Positions 42,401 to 53,112 of a DNA stretch of 64,000 nucleotides are shown here, in pieces (positions within the stretch are counted from its first letter, which is position 1; every line of letters starts with the position of its first letter). The notes below the pieces were generated by a model that ran no database searches, was not told the origin of the DNA, and was given only the letters and a program-made list of their open reading frames with translations. Position numbers and translations under genes: made by a program. Origin of the DNA: Gymnorhina tibicen (taxonomy: Eukaryota; Chordata; Aves; Passeriformes; Artamidae); contig VXAZ01000263.1 in the NCBI GenBank assembly GCA_013399875.1, positions 2,280,876 to 2,344,875 on the forward strand. The letters are read 5' to 3'.

Positions 42401-42740
42401 AGCCCAGGATGGGCCTTTTGCTGTCACATGCTTTATCAACTCTTTGCCAGTGACAGCCCTTCTGTAGCCGTGCTAAATGGGACTTCAGGACTGCAGGGCA
42501 AATTCTGGGTGTTTTAAAAAATGGAAACATTCTAGAGGACCTTGTATAGGAATCTCTTCTTTAATTTCTAGTCCTATACTAAGGTGCCTGAGTAAATAAA
42601 TAATGGTATCATTATCAGTCACTTTTTGTGCTTTCTTTGATTTTTGTTTTCTTCAGATAAAGAGAGAAACAATTGACCTACTGGAGAAGAGTATCATAAA
42701 GCTGTGCAGAGATGGGTCTGTGAAGCTGGGACTCTTTTAA
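21318..42740 (+). CDS. CMSS1: CMSS1, nine 3' coding exons (N-terminal exon outside window)
   Basis: Homologue of yeast Cms1, a nucleolar protein associated with 90S/small-subunit pre-ribosomes. Exons are 21318-21418, 27434-27505, 30509-30638, 33359-33418, 34123-34225, 35661-35721, 36562-36649, 38429-38517 and 42657-42740. All have AG/GT borders and the phases join without a break, giving about 261 residues. The human protein is about 279 residues, so only the first exon with the acidic start is missing upstream. In order the protein shows an acidic/lysine-rich N-terminal part with KKKRKQ and KAKKRKK basic runs (likely nuclear/nucleolar targeting), the core that begins KISDVL, a SYLKEICPKW segment, VGTPGR (like DEAD-box helicase motif Ib), [18 protein letters not shown], and a C-terminal KLGLF followed by TAA. 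The DEAD box itself is absent, as is usual in this family. It lies in tandem 1.3 kb upstream of TMEM30C. Identity is very secure. Confidence 0.96.
23728..23733 (-). terminator. AATAAA polyadenylation signal in LTR
   Basis: AATAAA on the minus strand about 180 bp from the 3' end of the LTR, in the order expected for U3-R-U5. Confidence 0.4.
24739..24746 (-). promoter_or_regulatory. TATA-like box in LTR U3
   Basis: TATTTAAG on the minus strand, 66-77 bp downstream (in LTR sense) of the CCAAT box at 24812-24816. The spacing suits a retroviral promoter. Present activity is unknown. Confidence 0.4.
27434..27505 (+). CDS. CMSS1: CMSS1 exon
   Basis: 72 bp, phase 0 to 0, acceptor TTTTGCAG and donor GTATGA. 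It encodes [15 protein letters not shown] followed by a basic tail KAKKRKK. The ECFL..QP.E.KE pattern matches the corresponding human exon. Confidence 0.92.
27506..30508 (+). other. CMSS1: CMSS1 intron
   Basis: It holds a 181-codon open frame at 28727-29272 with no recognisable domain, judged a chance frame. A short near-tandem 'ACTTGGTAAC' repeat lies at about 29819-29850. Nothing else seen. Confidence 0.75.
30509..30638 (+). CDS. CMSS1: CMSS1 exon
   Basis: 130 bp, phase 0 in and phase 1 out, donor GTAACT. It encodes [17 protein letters not shown] and IEIEELKLS, the start of the conserved core. The acceptor is a TAGAAG tandem (NAGNAG type), so use of the second AG would remove one lysine. 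Confidence 0.95.
30639..33358 (+). other. CMSS1: CMSS1 intron
   Basis: AT-rich, no element recognised. Confidence 0.75.
33359..33418 (+). CDS. CMSS1: CMSS1 exon
   Basis: 60 bp, phase 1 in and phase 1 out, acceptor TTTTCAG and donor GTGAGT. It encodes [20 protein letters not shown], which closely resembles the human segment. Confidence 0.95.
34123..34225 (+). CDS. CMSS1: CMSS1 exon
   Basis: 103 bp, phase 1 in and phase 2 out, acceptor CATTGCAG and donor GTATGT. It encodes [16 protein letters not shown] and [16 protein letters not shown], a conserved charged stretch followed by a hydrophobic beta-strand/helix segment. Confidence 0.96.
35661..35721 (+). CDS. CMSS1: CMSS1 exon
   Basis: 61 bp, phase 2 in and phase 0 out, acceptor TTGCTAG and donor GTAGGG. 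It encodes [20 protein letters not shown], almost the same as the human segment. Confidence 0.96.
36562..36649 (+). CDS. CMSS1: CMSS1 exon with TPGR motif
   Basis: 88 bp, phase 0 in and phase 1 out, acceptor AAATTAG and donor GTAGGA. It encodes a segment with [21 protein letters not shown]. The GTPGR motif equals DEAD-box helicase motif Ib and is the clearest trace of the family's helicase-like fold. Confidence 0.97.
37545..37743 (+). mobile_element. CR1 LINE 3' fragment
   Basis: It matches the CR1 3' region: 'GTTGTCCAGAGAAGTTGTGG', 'GGATGGGGCTTGGAGCAGCC', 'GATGATCTTTAAGGTC', 'TTCCAACC', then a decayed octamer end near 'GCAATTCTCTG'. It is 5'-truncated to about 200 bp, in sense orientation within a CMSS1 intron. 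It is a different and older subfamily from the copy 1.1 kb downstream. Confidence 0.85.
38429..38517 (+). CDS. CMSS1: CMSS1 exon
   Basis: 89 bp, phase 1 in and phase 0 out, acceptor CTTTTTAG and donor GTATTG. It encodes a beta strand, [20 protein letters not shown], where an active helicase would carry its DEAD box. The [16 protein letters not shown] block is nearly invariant between bird and human. Confidence 0.97.
38825..39650 (+). mobile_element. CR1 LINE, 5'-truncated, about 0.8 kb
   Basis: Typical CR1 ORF2 C-terminal plus 3' UTR sequence: 'GGTCTGTTCAGCCTGGAGAA', 'CCTCGTGAGGGGAAGAGGAG', 'TCAGGGGAGGTTTAGGCTGG', ending 'TTCCAACTCAGCATATTCCG' and 'TGATTCTGTGA'. The reading frame is broken by stops and indels. 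The left edge is approximate. It sits in the last CMSS1 intron in sense orientation. Confidence 0.9.
39753..39797 (+). repeat. T/C-rich simple repeat
   Basis: Polypyrimidine tract of TTTTC-type units 100 bp after the CR1 copy. Confidence 0.8.
42657..42740 (+). CDS. CMSS1: CMSS1 terminal coding exon
   Basis: 84 bp including the TAA stop, phase 0 in, acceptor TTCTTCAG. It encodes [20 protein letters not shown], then SVKLGLF at the C terminus. The LGLF ending is the human one. Confidence 0.96.
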   Translation: MKRETIDLLEKSIIKLCRDGSVKLGLF

Positions 42741-42863
42741 TGAGTTTACCAACAAGGAAGTAATTTGCAGCTGCATTTTACTATTATCCTGCAACTGAAT
42801 TTTGGCTTTTCAGAGGTTTCTCAATACAGAATGCACATTGCAACTTTTTCTGAGTTTTCTTTT

Positions 42864-42869
42864 AATAAA
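42864..42869 (+). terminator. CMSS1: CMSS1 polyadenylation signal (AATAAA)
   Basis: Canonical AATAAA 124 bp after the CMSS1 stop codon. The stretch in between has no coding character, so it is a plausible short 3' UTR. Confidence 0.6.
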
Positions 42870-43945
42870 AACCCAGAAGCTTTGTTTGTAGTTCTAGTAT
42901 TATTTTTATTGCAGGAACAATGTCATACTGAAATTAGAGTTACATTGCTTTCACCTGCTAGATTTGCTACTATATGTCACTACTGTATGTCACTAGTAAG
43001 ACTTTGAAGATGAACAAACACGGGTGTGGAAGTCTTTTCTCAACTCAATTTTCTGTTCCCTCCCCCTGCTGTCCCAAAGGAGACATGTATTTCTCTCACG
43101 AGAGTGGTCATCTAGTGCTTGCCTTTGGGGGTCTTTGAAAAAGTTGTGTGAATTTCAGTAATAGGTCAAAAAGGTGTTTTTCACCTATCTGTTCTAGAGC
43201 TGGCCAAATGCTGGGTTTTGCTTTCACATGATAAATTATCTGTATGTTATACTGAGATTTTATTTTGGTTAAACTGTTGAAGAGTGCAAAAAGTATTCTT
43301 ATGTTTGCCCATTTAAATTAAAAGGAGGTGATCTCTGGGTGATTCTTTTGTCATTGTGGATAGTAGGGAATGGATGGATTTTTTGATGGTTTTTCAGAGA
43401 ACGAGATGAATAGAGACGAGGAAATCATCAGTATCTTGGAAAGCCATTGATCCAAACTGGATATTTTAAAAATGAGTTGTCCTTCTGTGATAAAGAACAC
43501 ACAACCTTTTTACAGCCTTTAACCACATCTCAGTCAGTAACAATGAATGTGATAGGTTAAGAAATTTGATTCGGTCTTCCAGAGCAATGGTTTCTGTGCA
43601 GCGCTGTCTCAGCACCCGCAGTCCTCCCCAGTGCAACTGGAGTAGAACTCCTTTCATTGTATGCCATGCCTGTTAGCTGGGCAGCTGTGGAAGTGAAGGG
43701 AGAAGAAATAATACATCTGAAATGACACAAAAATTGCAGTATAGCTGACAGTATCCGTGGAAATGAATAAGACATAACGAATCCTACTGAGTTGTGAGGA
43801 AAAATGTATCTAAGCTTTTCCAGGAGGAATGAACTGGGCACCCTGATCAAAGTACGCAACCATTTGGTACAAGCTGATCATGGAGATCCAGGCACAAATA
43901 CAGAAAACAAGGAAGAGAGAGATCTAGTTAATAAGTAATTCTTCA

Positions 43946-43987
43946 GCAGGTTTGAACAAACAATAATGCAGGTTTGAACAAACAATA
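43946..43987 (+). repeat. 22-bp tandem duplication upstream of TMEM30C start
   Basis: 'GCAGGTTTGAACAAACAATA' occurs twice at a 22-bp spacing, ending 84 bp before the TMEM30C ATG. It is probably in the 5' UTR or proximal promoter. Confidence 0.8.
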
Positions 43988-44071
43988 CAGTCTCCCAACA
44001 ATAAAGACAGTACTTCAGCTGAAACACTCTCCAGCACAAGGCTATTATTCCTTTCTCTCACCGAGAAGGAA

Positions 44072-44284
44072 ATGAAAAGCAGGACAAGTTTTCCTCCCGA
44101 AGAAGGAGCAGCACCTCCTTCCAGATGTCCGGATAACAGTGCATTCAAACAGCAGAGGCTGCCAGCTTGGAAGCCCCAGCTCACCATTGCGTCTGTGCTC
44201 TCCAGCTTCTTTCTGACAGGGGCATTCTGCCTCGCTGTGGGGGTCTGCCTTGTCCTGTCTGCAAACAGCGTCAGAGAAATCCAG
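44072..44284 (+). CDS. TMEM30C: TMEM30C exon 1
   Basis: 213 bp, ends in phase 0, donor GTTGGT. It holds the cytosolic N terminus, the [13 protein letters not shown] signature, the first membrane segment and the SVREIQ junction, which parallels NIREIE in TMEM30A. Confidence 0.95.
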
Positions 44285-47200
44285 GTTGGTTTCGGGGTGC
44301 TGTTCTTTGATATTCTGTAAAGAAGAAACCAGGCCAGGTTTGGAGGGAAAGGGCTTTGAGTTTTTGCTTCTGAATAAAGAGGATAGCAATGGCTTCATGC
44401 CTTGGACGTGTGTCCAGCAGCTGGTATTCCTGTGAAAGTCTTCAGAGGCAGTCAGTCATCAATAAAATCAGAGCGCTGGGTGATTAACTGGGTGGTAGTA
44501 TCTGAAATATGGGTAATAATTACTGCCACTGGCTGCTAATACCAAAATGTCATTATTTTCTGGGGTTTTGAAGGGAAATAAGCAAATCCCTCTGAGAGTG
44601 TTTGGCACTAGAAGAACATACATGTTTGCTGGGGCAAAATCTTGAAATACAGGGAGCCCTAATGTTTAAATCCCTCCTGCAGACAAGGTTATTCAGACCT
44701 GTGGTGTTGTGATTAGATTCCTGTTAGGAGCCCACACTCAGCACTACACCCAGGCTGTTCAGCAGGGGTGGGCCAGGATGCCTCTGGGGATTTGTCAAGC
44801 AGTACTTGGTCAGCCAGTCCAAGGTGCAGGAGTGTTCCTCACTCAGCACTCCTTTGCCGAGGAGCAGATGTGAAAGTTCTGCAGCAGTCATCAAAAGGCT
44901 CTAAACCAGCTTTAAACTAGGGATAAATTTTGTGGTTGTTCATTGAGGCCAAGTCCTGACTCTCTGCCTCTTCATTTTCAACAATGTTTCTGGCAGTCCA
45001 GAGTCACTTAGAAGAGAACTGCTCTGAGAAGTCTTGGAGCTGAAACACTAACCTTTTCCTATGAGCATGTCCTTTATTACAATGTATTTGCTTGTTCACT
45101 TCTCTGACAGATAGACTATTCAGATAAATGCTCACATTGTTCAAAGCTCCGTGAAAATTCCTCTAATTGGAATAAGGAATGCCACTGTTCTGTTAATTTC
45201 ACGCTAAAGGAAGATATATTGGTAAGTGAGTGCAAGAAACCAACTCAAGTTGCTTAGTACCACCTGTTATTATATCCCTAAATGATAAAAGACACTAATT
45301 CTGTTCTGTAGAGCTCCTGACTAAATTTGGTTTGTACGTTTCAAAACATGTAATGCTCAAAATTTTACACTTTTGCCTTTGTTGTTCATTTTGGTATTTC
45401 TAATCAAGACCAAGCTCCTTGGTTGGGAGATGTCCAAGGAGAAGATGGGAGTGGAAGGAATGGTGTTTGATTGTGGAGGTGACTTCCCTCTGTATCTCTC
45501 TCTGAGTCAGTGGCAAACCCTTGCCCTTGGCCTGGGGTTGGTTGTTGCTGCCCTGCTAAGCTCTCAAGTGAGAAGGAAATCTGAAGCTCTGACCACTTTA
45601 CATAAGTAAACCCCTGTAGTCATTTTTACAAGGGTTGTGCTGCTAATCCCCAAGGTCCTTGAAATAATTCAAGTCTAGAATGTGATTCTGAAGTTTCTTT
45701 TGGAAAAAGTATCCTTCATTTCCTGTCTTAAACTACCAGGTCATGTTGTTGAGACTGTTAAAATGCTTCATGTTCTGCCAAAGAGATCTCATACTCAGTA
45801 CTGAATAAATGATCCCTTAAAATCACAGTGCAATTTAAAGTCACTTTAGAATTCTTCACTATTGAGGAGGCTGTTAAAATACTATGTAATTCTTCAGATT
45901 ACAGTGATGTTTGAGATGAAAAGTTAATTTAACTGAGTAATGGGTTTTTTATAGTTGCATAATTACCTCTCATGCTTGATTTGCCTGCCTAGCATTCTCC
46001 TTTTAATGTGAAGGGATTCATGCACCTTCTTTTATGGGAAATGGGTGTCCGTCTCTACAAAATGATTCATTGTCATTGCAAGTTCATGGCCAGCCATGCC
46101 ATCTTGAGTAAAATAATTATCAAGCATTTTTATTTTAGGTTTTGTTTGGTGATTTAAATTATGTTTAATTTTGTGCCAAAACACAAAAACTTACAGTTAG
46201 GGTAAAGATTAGATTCTAGCCCGTCTGCTGAATTGCTTAGGGTATAGTTAGTGACATTTTAATATGAGTTGAGTACTCCCTTTCCCTCTTTTTTAGCAAG
46301 TAATAGGACTTCTCATTGCCTTCATGAACTCTCCTTATTGAAGGGATTTATCCTTGAATTCTAGGGTGACATTTTTATGTACTATGGTCTGCAGAACTTC
46401 TATCAAAACCACCGTCGATACGTGATGTCAAGAAGTGACGCACAACTGTTGGGCCGAAATGTAAATGTAAGTTTTCTTTTTATGTTGTGAGATCAGCAGC
46501 AGTTCCAGCAGGTGTGCCTTTGACCATATGGAGAGCTAACTAGGCAGAACCGTAAGTGTGTTTAGGCAGCTCTAGAGAATAATAAAGTACAGATTTTCAG
46601 TGTTTGGTCCCAGCTTTTATGCTTGTTAGGGCCATTATGTCTAATAAGTTAATAAGAGAGAGGAAGGTTGAGGGGGATAAAGAAAAGATGTCAGTCCAGT
46701 GTTGCAGTTCTCAAACCTGCACCTTGCAGTGCTGATTAAAAATACATTGTCTTTTTCAATAAACACACAGAAAGTTTTTTCTTCTTGTGTTGTCAGTTGC
46801 CAGAACTGTTTTAAACTATGTTTTTATTATAGGACTAGGGAATTAAGTTATTCTAAGTCTTTCGTTTTGCCATCTGGCTTTGGAAGAGGACAAGGAGCAG
46901 GAAAAGTTTGTTCTGAAATAAGTGATCATGTAGCATTCCAAGTATGCAATTTAGAGGTCTAAAGAGGGAGGTTGACAGCATCACCTGCAGCAGACCTGCA
47001 TAAGGAAACTGGAGAATGCAATCATGGCATTCGGGTTTTTTTTACTTACAAATCTAAAGCATATTTTCTTTGGCTTAAAAGTAGCATTTCTTAATATACA
47101 CGCAGTCCACATGTCCTTTCCGTTGTGCCATGATAATCTGTTGTTTCTGTAAAATGCTTCTTACAGCTCTCCAGGTGTCCTGTTGGCTTGCTTGTTTGCA

Positions 47201-50200
47201 TCCAGATGCAGCTGCTTTTGACTTTTGTGCCGATCAGATACACGGCTCATTTCATTAGTTGAAAATATTTCTGTGTTTAAAACCTGAAGATTTATAGTTT
47301 CTTATAAACTGGGATAGGAAAGATGTGATAAAGTTGAGGTGGACTTTTGTTTTTCATTCTGTATCCTCGTACATCAAGATTTGCCCACGTTGAACTGCAG
47401 TAACGTGGCCAGCTACGTCTCCAGCAGTAATGCAGCCCAGATCAGAATTAAAAAGAAGGAAATATAAAATGTTCTAGGGTAAGCCAAGGCTTCACTGGAA
47501 CATTTTCAGTTGTAGCCATTTTACAACAGCAGCTCCCCAGTTTTTGTAGTCTAGAGCTTGCAAGTCGGCAGCAGAATTTGGTGAAGACCTTAAGTTTCTG
47601 TACCTAGATATGAAAGGTGTTCCTGAACTACAGACCCATTCATTTGGATGTCTCTCTAATGTGACCAAAAGGTACTGGAGACTTAATTATTCAGTGGCTT
47701 TTCAGAAGAAGGCATGGGAGGACACCAGCAAATTAAACCCAAACCCTGGGTCTGTGCCTGATTGTTGTGTGACCTTGAATGCAGATCCAGAGGAGCTACT
47801 GCGCGCCCTTCAGCACCTACGGAAATGGGACCCCGATGGCGCCGTGCGGGGCCATTGCCAACAGCATGTTCAATGGTACGTGGGCACCTTCCTCTCCCAC
47901 CTCACTGATTCCCTCTTGAAACTATTCCCTTGCCCCAGCCCAGGGAGTCCTGGTATTGCAAGGTCTCTTTCTCCCACAAAAGGCTTTGTTTGGTGGTGCT
48001 ACTCTAGTGAATGTGGGGCTCTGCTTCCTACTGTTTAGTAACTTGGTCCTAGTTTGGAAACTGAGGAAGATTTTTCATTTTCTAAGGCTCCCCTTCCACA
48101 TGAGTGTCCAGCAGGAGTGAGGAATTTAGGCCCTCTTGAAATAAGGAATGAGGATACAACGGATTTAGTGTACCTCCTTGCTAAAAAGTACATTCTTGTA
48201 CAGTGATGGGAGAGCCCAGATTCTGCCTTCCCACAATCATGTGCTTGGAAGGAGGGACTGTCCATGTTCTCCACATTGTTTTGGACCTTTGGATCTACGT
48301 GGTTTCATTTTTGTTCTCAGAATGCTGGAAGCATACATAATCTTAATTTGATCCTGGGTTTGATCTTTGTAGTAACCTAGCGGCCATAATCTGCTTATGA
48401 GTACACTTGGAAGATTTCAGAATGTATCTTTGGAAGGAAAAGCAACAAAAAACCTGTACAGACTTTTCTCCCCTGCCTCATCATTTTTGTCTTCCAATCT
48501 CTGCTGCTCCCCGCTCCCACCCTTTTTTTAACCTGTTCCATGCAACAGGTTTTGGGAAGGCAGCAGCTGTTTCCAAGCAGCTGAGCCACCCACACCAGGG
48601 GACTTGTGAAGGTCACTTGCATTCAGTAACTTCTAGATCCATTTGATTTTCATGTACCTGTGCACCCACCTGGAAGTGTGATTTAGTGGGTTGGCCCCAG
48701 ACCTAGGCCAGCAGAGCCCACCTGTGGGCAGCCCATGCTGGTCTGGAGCATGTGAGGGAGAGTCAAGACAAGCAACTAAGCAGGCAGAGCTCAGAGCATT
48801 GCAGCTCCTGTTAATGAACTGGTGACAAATAGCTGGGGATGTGGTGGGCCACAGAATGATCACTTCCCCAGAAGAGTGTGTCTGAGCTTTAAGGAGCTGC
48901 GTGAAGACAGGTTTTGTAGCAGGAGGAAAAAAAAGTATGTTTCTATTGAGGCTCATGCAGCTGAGTTGTCCTTTTCTGTCTCCCAAAAGGCAACCCCATC
49001 CCATTGGTATCATCTGATTATCCCTGCCCATCATCCCATTGGCTGCCACGGGGTTTACAGAGATGTTAATGAGACCTATCATGTTTTTGCCTTATGTTAA
49101 ACTAATCTATGTAGGAAAATATAATGGATAAAAACAAGTGCTCTTCACCCACTGAAACTTTGTGGCATGGTTAAGCACAATTTTAACTAAATGGTTTCTG
49201 ATTGAAGAAAGTATTTGTGTCCAAGTTGGTAGGCAAGCTCTGATTGGCATAAAATTAAAGTAAAAATTTTCCCCAAAGGACTGGATTCCCTTGACTGTGC
49301 TTTTACCTCTACCCTAGTCTCTGAAAACACATCATATACAGCAAAGTTTTAGGACAGTTGTCAGAGAAATTCTAGGGAAAACTAATTAGAACAGTAACTT
49401 CTTCTGTAACTAGCTAGAGAGCTCAAAAAGTACTTTGTAAAGAAGTTAGTCCCACAGGAGTTGATGGACATGGGGAACGTGCACAACATACACAGGGATT
49501 GGTTGGAAATGTTCAGTCTTTAAAATGTCAGAAGTTCCAAGACTCTGGTACCTTAATTCTTCTTGTGAAATGTCCAGTGCTCCATACACATGATGAAACC
49601 TTTCCCAGGACGTTCAGGTTTTCTATCCACTTGAAAGATGCTTCAGAAAAATGTGACTTTTTCTTTGTTAGTCATGCTGCCAATTAGACTGACTGTCTTT
49701 TACTCACAGATGTTGCTTATTGTTTTCCCTACAGATACTATTAATCTTTTTTACAATCATAACTCATCTGTGATTCAAGTGCCACTGCTGAAGACTGGAA
49801 ACAGTTGGTGGACAGATAAAAATGTGAAATTTCGCAATCCTGAATCATACAATCTCTCTTCTGCATTTGCAGGTAAGAATGGTTCTGCTGGTGTTCCTTA
49901 TTTTTCAATGGCTTCCCTATCTTCCCCTTCATGTGTCTCCCATTCTGGGAAAAATCACCTTTGGGAGAAATAGCTGTAGAGGGTGACTGAGAGCAGAAGT
50001 CACATTTAGCCAAAATACCACCTTTTGTACTTTTTTAATCAGTGACCATAGAAATTGAGAGAAAATGGTTTTTGAAGACTGAAGTTAGCCCACAACAACA
50101 CCCTTCTATATGGTTTCTTGTAATGCTTTACCTGTCCAGAGAAAGCAAGGATGCAGTTGCTTTTTTTTTTCCTTTCCTGTTGAAAACACCTGTGAAGGAG

Positions 50201-52028
50201 AATTGCAGGTCCCATCTTTCCTTCCTGCCTTTGCAGGTTCTTGAGCAGCTGTGAGACACGAGACAGCCTTTGTCACTAGTTCTTTCAGACCTGTTTCCTA
50301 GGGCTGTTTCCTGGTTATGGTTGGTATCTATTGAAGTGGGGCTAAAAGCTGCCCGTTCTGGATCAGGGCAGTGCCGTGCTGGGTGCAATATGCAAGAGTT
50401 AATTATCTAAGTAGTTTTCATGGGACAGATTCTAAATGTCATAGGTTGTGCCATTAGACTGCAAAAAAGTGCCTTTCTGGTTGTACAGGAATATATTAAT
50501 GTATAAAAATCAAGGCAAGCTCTTCATTATAGAGAACATGTTGCTTGCTGAAGAGGCAAGAATCCAGAATAAACAGTATTTTCATTTGTGCAAGTCACTT
50601 TGTTTTTCCTGTGCTTGAAGGGTCTGATGTGTAGCAGCCCCTGGGTACTGTTAAACCATTAATTCATGTTTGAGGTGAGTGGACACGCTTGGAGGTGCTG
50701 TTATCTGGCATATGTAATTTTGGACAGTGTCTTGTGCCTCTTCCATATCTCATATTCTGTGTTGGTTGTGTGAGGCCCAGAATTTCAGCAACCACTGTTT
50801 TTACTGGCAGCGTGTCTTCCCTGCTTTGTCTCTGTGTCACCAGGGACAGCGAGACCTCCTTACTGGCAGAAGCCAGCGTACCTGCTAGACGAGGAGGACG
50901 AGAGGAACAATGGTTATGTGAACGATGACTTCATTGTCTGGATGCGAGTGTCGGCCTTCGCCACGTTCAGGAATCTCTACCGCCGTGTCAGGCGGGTACG
51001 GAACTTCGCGGAGGGCCTGCCAGCAGGGAATTACACCTTCCGTATTTCCTACAGTATCCTTTCCCAGTCCCTAGGACTGCTAGAGTTACAGGGAGGTGCA
51101 AGCAAAGAGGATTTGTACGGTCAGCTGGCAAAGAAACCGTGCGGAACGCCCCTGTGTCAGCAGAGCCCTCTGACGGATTTGGGCCACGGCCTGACTGACA
51201 GGAGCTTTTGTGTGGTGTCGCTGCCCCTCACACCCAACAGAGGGAACTCTGCTGACTAAAGCACTCCTTTTGTCAGCAGGAGTTATGTCAACATGACCAC
51301 AAATTTCTTTCTCAGCTGATAGAGCTGTGGTTTTAAATGTTGTGCCATGGTTCTATTCTGAAAGCTTCCATGGGAGAGAGGAAAGGTAAACTCATATAAC
51401 ATTCTGGGTACAACATATTAGGTAGAGGTGAGCACTTATCCTCACAGACACTATGTGGAGTGTCATGATAAGCTTCCCAAAAGGCCCATTTTCAGCTGAG
51501 CTTTCACAGCAAATTAATGCAGTAGCAGTTCTATAAATTACGAATCTGAAATTTATGGTGTTTAAAAAAAGGAAGTATTTCCGTGTGCACATGAAGACTG
51601 TATCTGAAATAACTGGGTTTCTTACCACCAGCTGCTTACTACCACCCAAAAACCAGCTGGGTTTTTGGATCCAGAACAGCGGAGACATCACCAGTCAGTT
51701 AAAGGGGTTTTGGCAGCAAATGCAGACCTCAAAACTCTTTATGCCTTGGAAAGCTTTTTGAGCTTTTAACCACTACTTTCTCTTCTCCTGGAAATAACGT
51801 GCACTTTGTTAGTGAAATCTTAACATCCTTCTCTCAGATTTCCCTGTTACCAGGTTCAAGGGCAGGAAGCATGTGATTCTTTCAACCGTCGTGTGGAGTG
51901 GAGGAAGTAACCCATTCCTGGGAATTGCCTACCTGGTTTCTGGCACAGCAGCAATCCTGACAGGTTTTGTCATAACTGGCATCCACTTAAAGCTCAGGAA
52001 AAAGAAAACATACTTTCAGAAGCAATAA
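44072..52028 (+). CDS. TMEM30C: TMEM30C / CDC50C, complete seven-exon gene
   Basis: CDC50-family protein. Relatives TMEM30A and TMEM30B are beta subunits that P4-ATPase lipid flippases need for ER exit and activity. Exons are 44072-44284, 45111-45221, 46365-46466, 47785-47875, 49735-49872, 50844-51053 and 51838-52028. All have GT-AG borders and phases agree throughout, giving 351 residues (TMEM30A has 361). The [16 protein letters not shown] signature is at residues 20-35. Membrane segments are at about 37-62 and 314-338, with an ectodomain between them. Ectodomain landmarks are cysteines 78, 81, 95, 97, 148 and 163, [43 protein letters not shown] and NPFLGIAY. Sequons lie at Asn 87, 100, 156, 182 and 281. 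The C-terminal tail is lysine-rich. Assignment to C rather than A or B rests on position beside CMSS1 and on divergence. The start is the first ATG of the open frame and precedes the conserved motif by 19 codons. Confidence 0.95.
45111..45221 (+). CDS. TMEM30C: TMEM30C exon 2
   Basis: 111 bp, phase 0 to 0, acceptor CTGACAG and donor GTAAGT. It encodes [10 protein letters not shown], then [13 protein letters not shown]. It carries four ectodomain cysteines and sequons at Asn 87 and Asn 100, in the same arrangement as TMEM30A. Confidence 0.95.
46365..46466 (+). CDS. TMEM30C: TMEM30C exon 3
   Basis: 102 bp, phase 0 to 0, acceptor AATTCTAG. It encodes [20 protein letters not shown] and SRSDAQL, a CDC50 hallmark region. 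Two in-frame donors (GTAAAT at 46461 and GTAAGT at 46467) sit six bases apart; the second is the stronger match. Confidence 0.94.
47785..47875 (+). CDS. TMEM30C: TMEM30C exon 4
   Basis: 91 bp, phase 0 in and phase 1 out, acceptor AATGCAG and donor GTACGT. The correct frame encodes [19 protein letters not shown] followed by AIANSMFN. The [12 protein letters not shown] block is diagnostic of CDC50 proteins. The exon is more GC-rich than its surroundings. A longer open frame running across it from 47610 is in a different frame and is not the gene. Confidence 0.93.
49735..49872 (+). CDS. TMEM30C: TMEM30C exon 5
   Basis: 138 bp, phase 1 in and phase 1 out, acceptor CCTACAG and donor GTAAGA. It encodes the sequon NHNSSV and the family block [13 protein letters not shown], then [10 protein letters not shown]. 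Confidence 0.95.
50844..51053 (+). CDS. TMEM30C: TMEM30C exon 6
   Basis: 210 bp, phase 1 in and phase 1 out, acceptor TCACCAG and donor GTATCC. It encodes [20 protein letters not shown], then [22 protein letters not shown] and the sequon GNYTFRISY. The arginine-rich RRVRRVRN stretch replaces the IERKSD-type segment of TMEM30A. Confidence 0.95.
51838..52028 (+). CDS. TMEM30C: TMEM30C exon 7 (terminal)
   Basis: 191 bp including the TAA stop, phase 1 in, acceptor TCTCTCAG. It encodes [31 protein letters not shown], the second membrane segment and the tail [12 protein letters not shown]. Confidence 0.95.
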
Positions 52029-53112
52029 GGTTCACCTGCCTTTCTGAACAAAGACAAAAGTGTGCAGTGAACAAAGAAGGTGCACTACGGACCTTTCACT
52101 CTTTCCCCTGAGCTCTGGACCATTTTCAGTGTCAGGTTTGGTGAATGTAAGCAAACTGAGGGGCAGGGCTATTCCATCATCTGAAACCAAACTTACCTGA
52201 GGTGCCATTCTTATTAATGTACGTGTGAGCCTAAATTTGTTTTCTAGGAAACTCGTAGTGAGATGAGCTTCAAACAGCAGATAGCACAGCGGGCTAGAAT
52301 TGCAATGGCAGAGAAATTACATGGTGCCAATGTCTGGCCACAAGTCAGGGTCCATATTAATTTCTTTTTTGGCCCATAGTTCAGACATTTCTCTTAACTG
52401 AAATGGAGCTTTGGATGGATAAAACGTGAGGTCTTGAGCCAACAAAAAGCTTGAGCAGGTAGAACTTATTGCTAAAATCTGCTTGTGGGCCACGTACATG
52501 TGCTGAATGGCTTGGCTTGGGTTTTATGTACCTTTTTCAGCTATGCTGAAAAAGCAACCAATTTACATCAGTGTATTCACTTCAATTTGACACCTGATTT
52601 GTGACTGAATACAGGGCATTTATTAGGAGTTTGGAGTTTGTTTATAACAAATTTATTGGATTTATCTAGCTACTGAGAGCTGGAGGGCATCCAGTCACTG
52701 ATGTACGTTTTTTAAAATTCTGGTTTAATAGAAATCTTAAATTAAAAGCTCCTTGAATGCAAAATAATTTCAGCAGAAACATCTACCTAATATAACTATT
52801 TGGCCAAAATTGCACTCCTACCTACCCCACCCTTCCATGTGAAAGTTCACAAATTCTTACATGACATAGAATGGTAACTTATTGGCAATAGAAATCAAAG
52901 CACCAGAAAATCTGTCAACTTAATTTAAAGCAAACACCGCAGCTCATGAATAGGTTCACCAATTTTCATGTTTCGTGTTCAAAATTTTACACATTTAGGA
53001 CTTATTTCTAGTCTCACAAAATGAAGGAACAGCACTGAAGAATTTAGGTCAAGCATACCATGGTAGATGCGAATTTTTTAAAACAGTTTTTCTGTTGTAG
53101 AAGTGCAAGTGG

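Larger units (their letters stand above)
38518..42656 (+). other. CMSS1: CMSS1 last intron
   Basis: It contains the CR1 copy at 38825-39650 and the T/C tract after it. The remaining 2.8 kb shows nothing recognisable. Confidence 0.8.

Noticed and set aside
47610..48038. 142-codon frame on the + strand
   Set aside because: It overlaps TMEM30C exon 4 in the wrong frame; the conserved [12 protein letters not shown] lies in another frame with proper splice sites.
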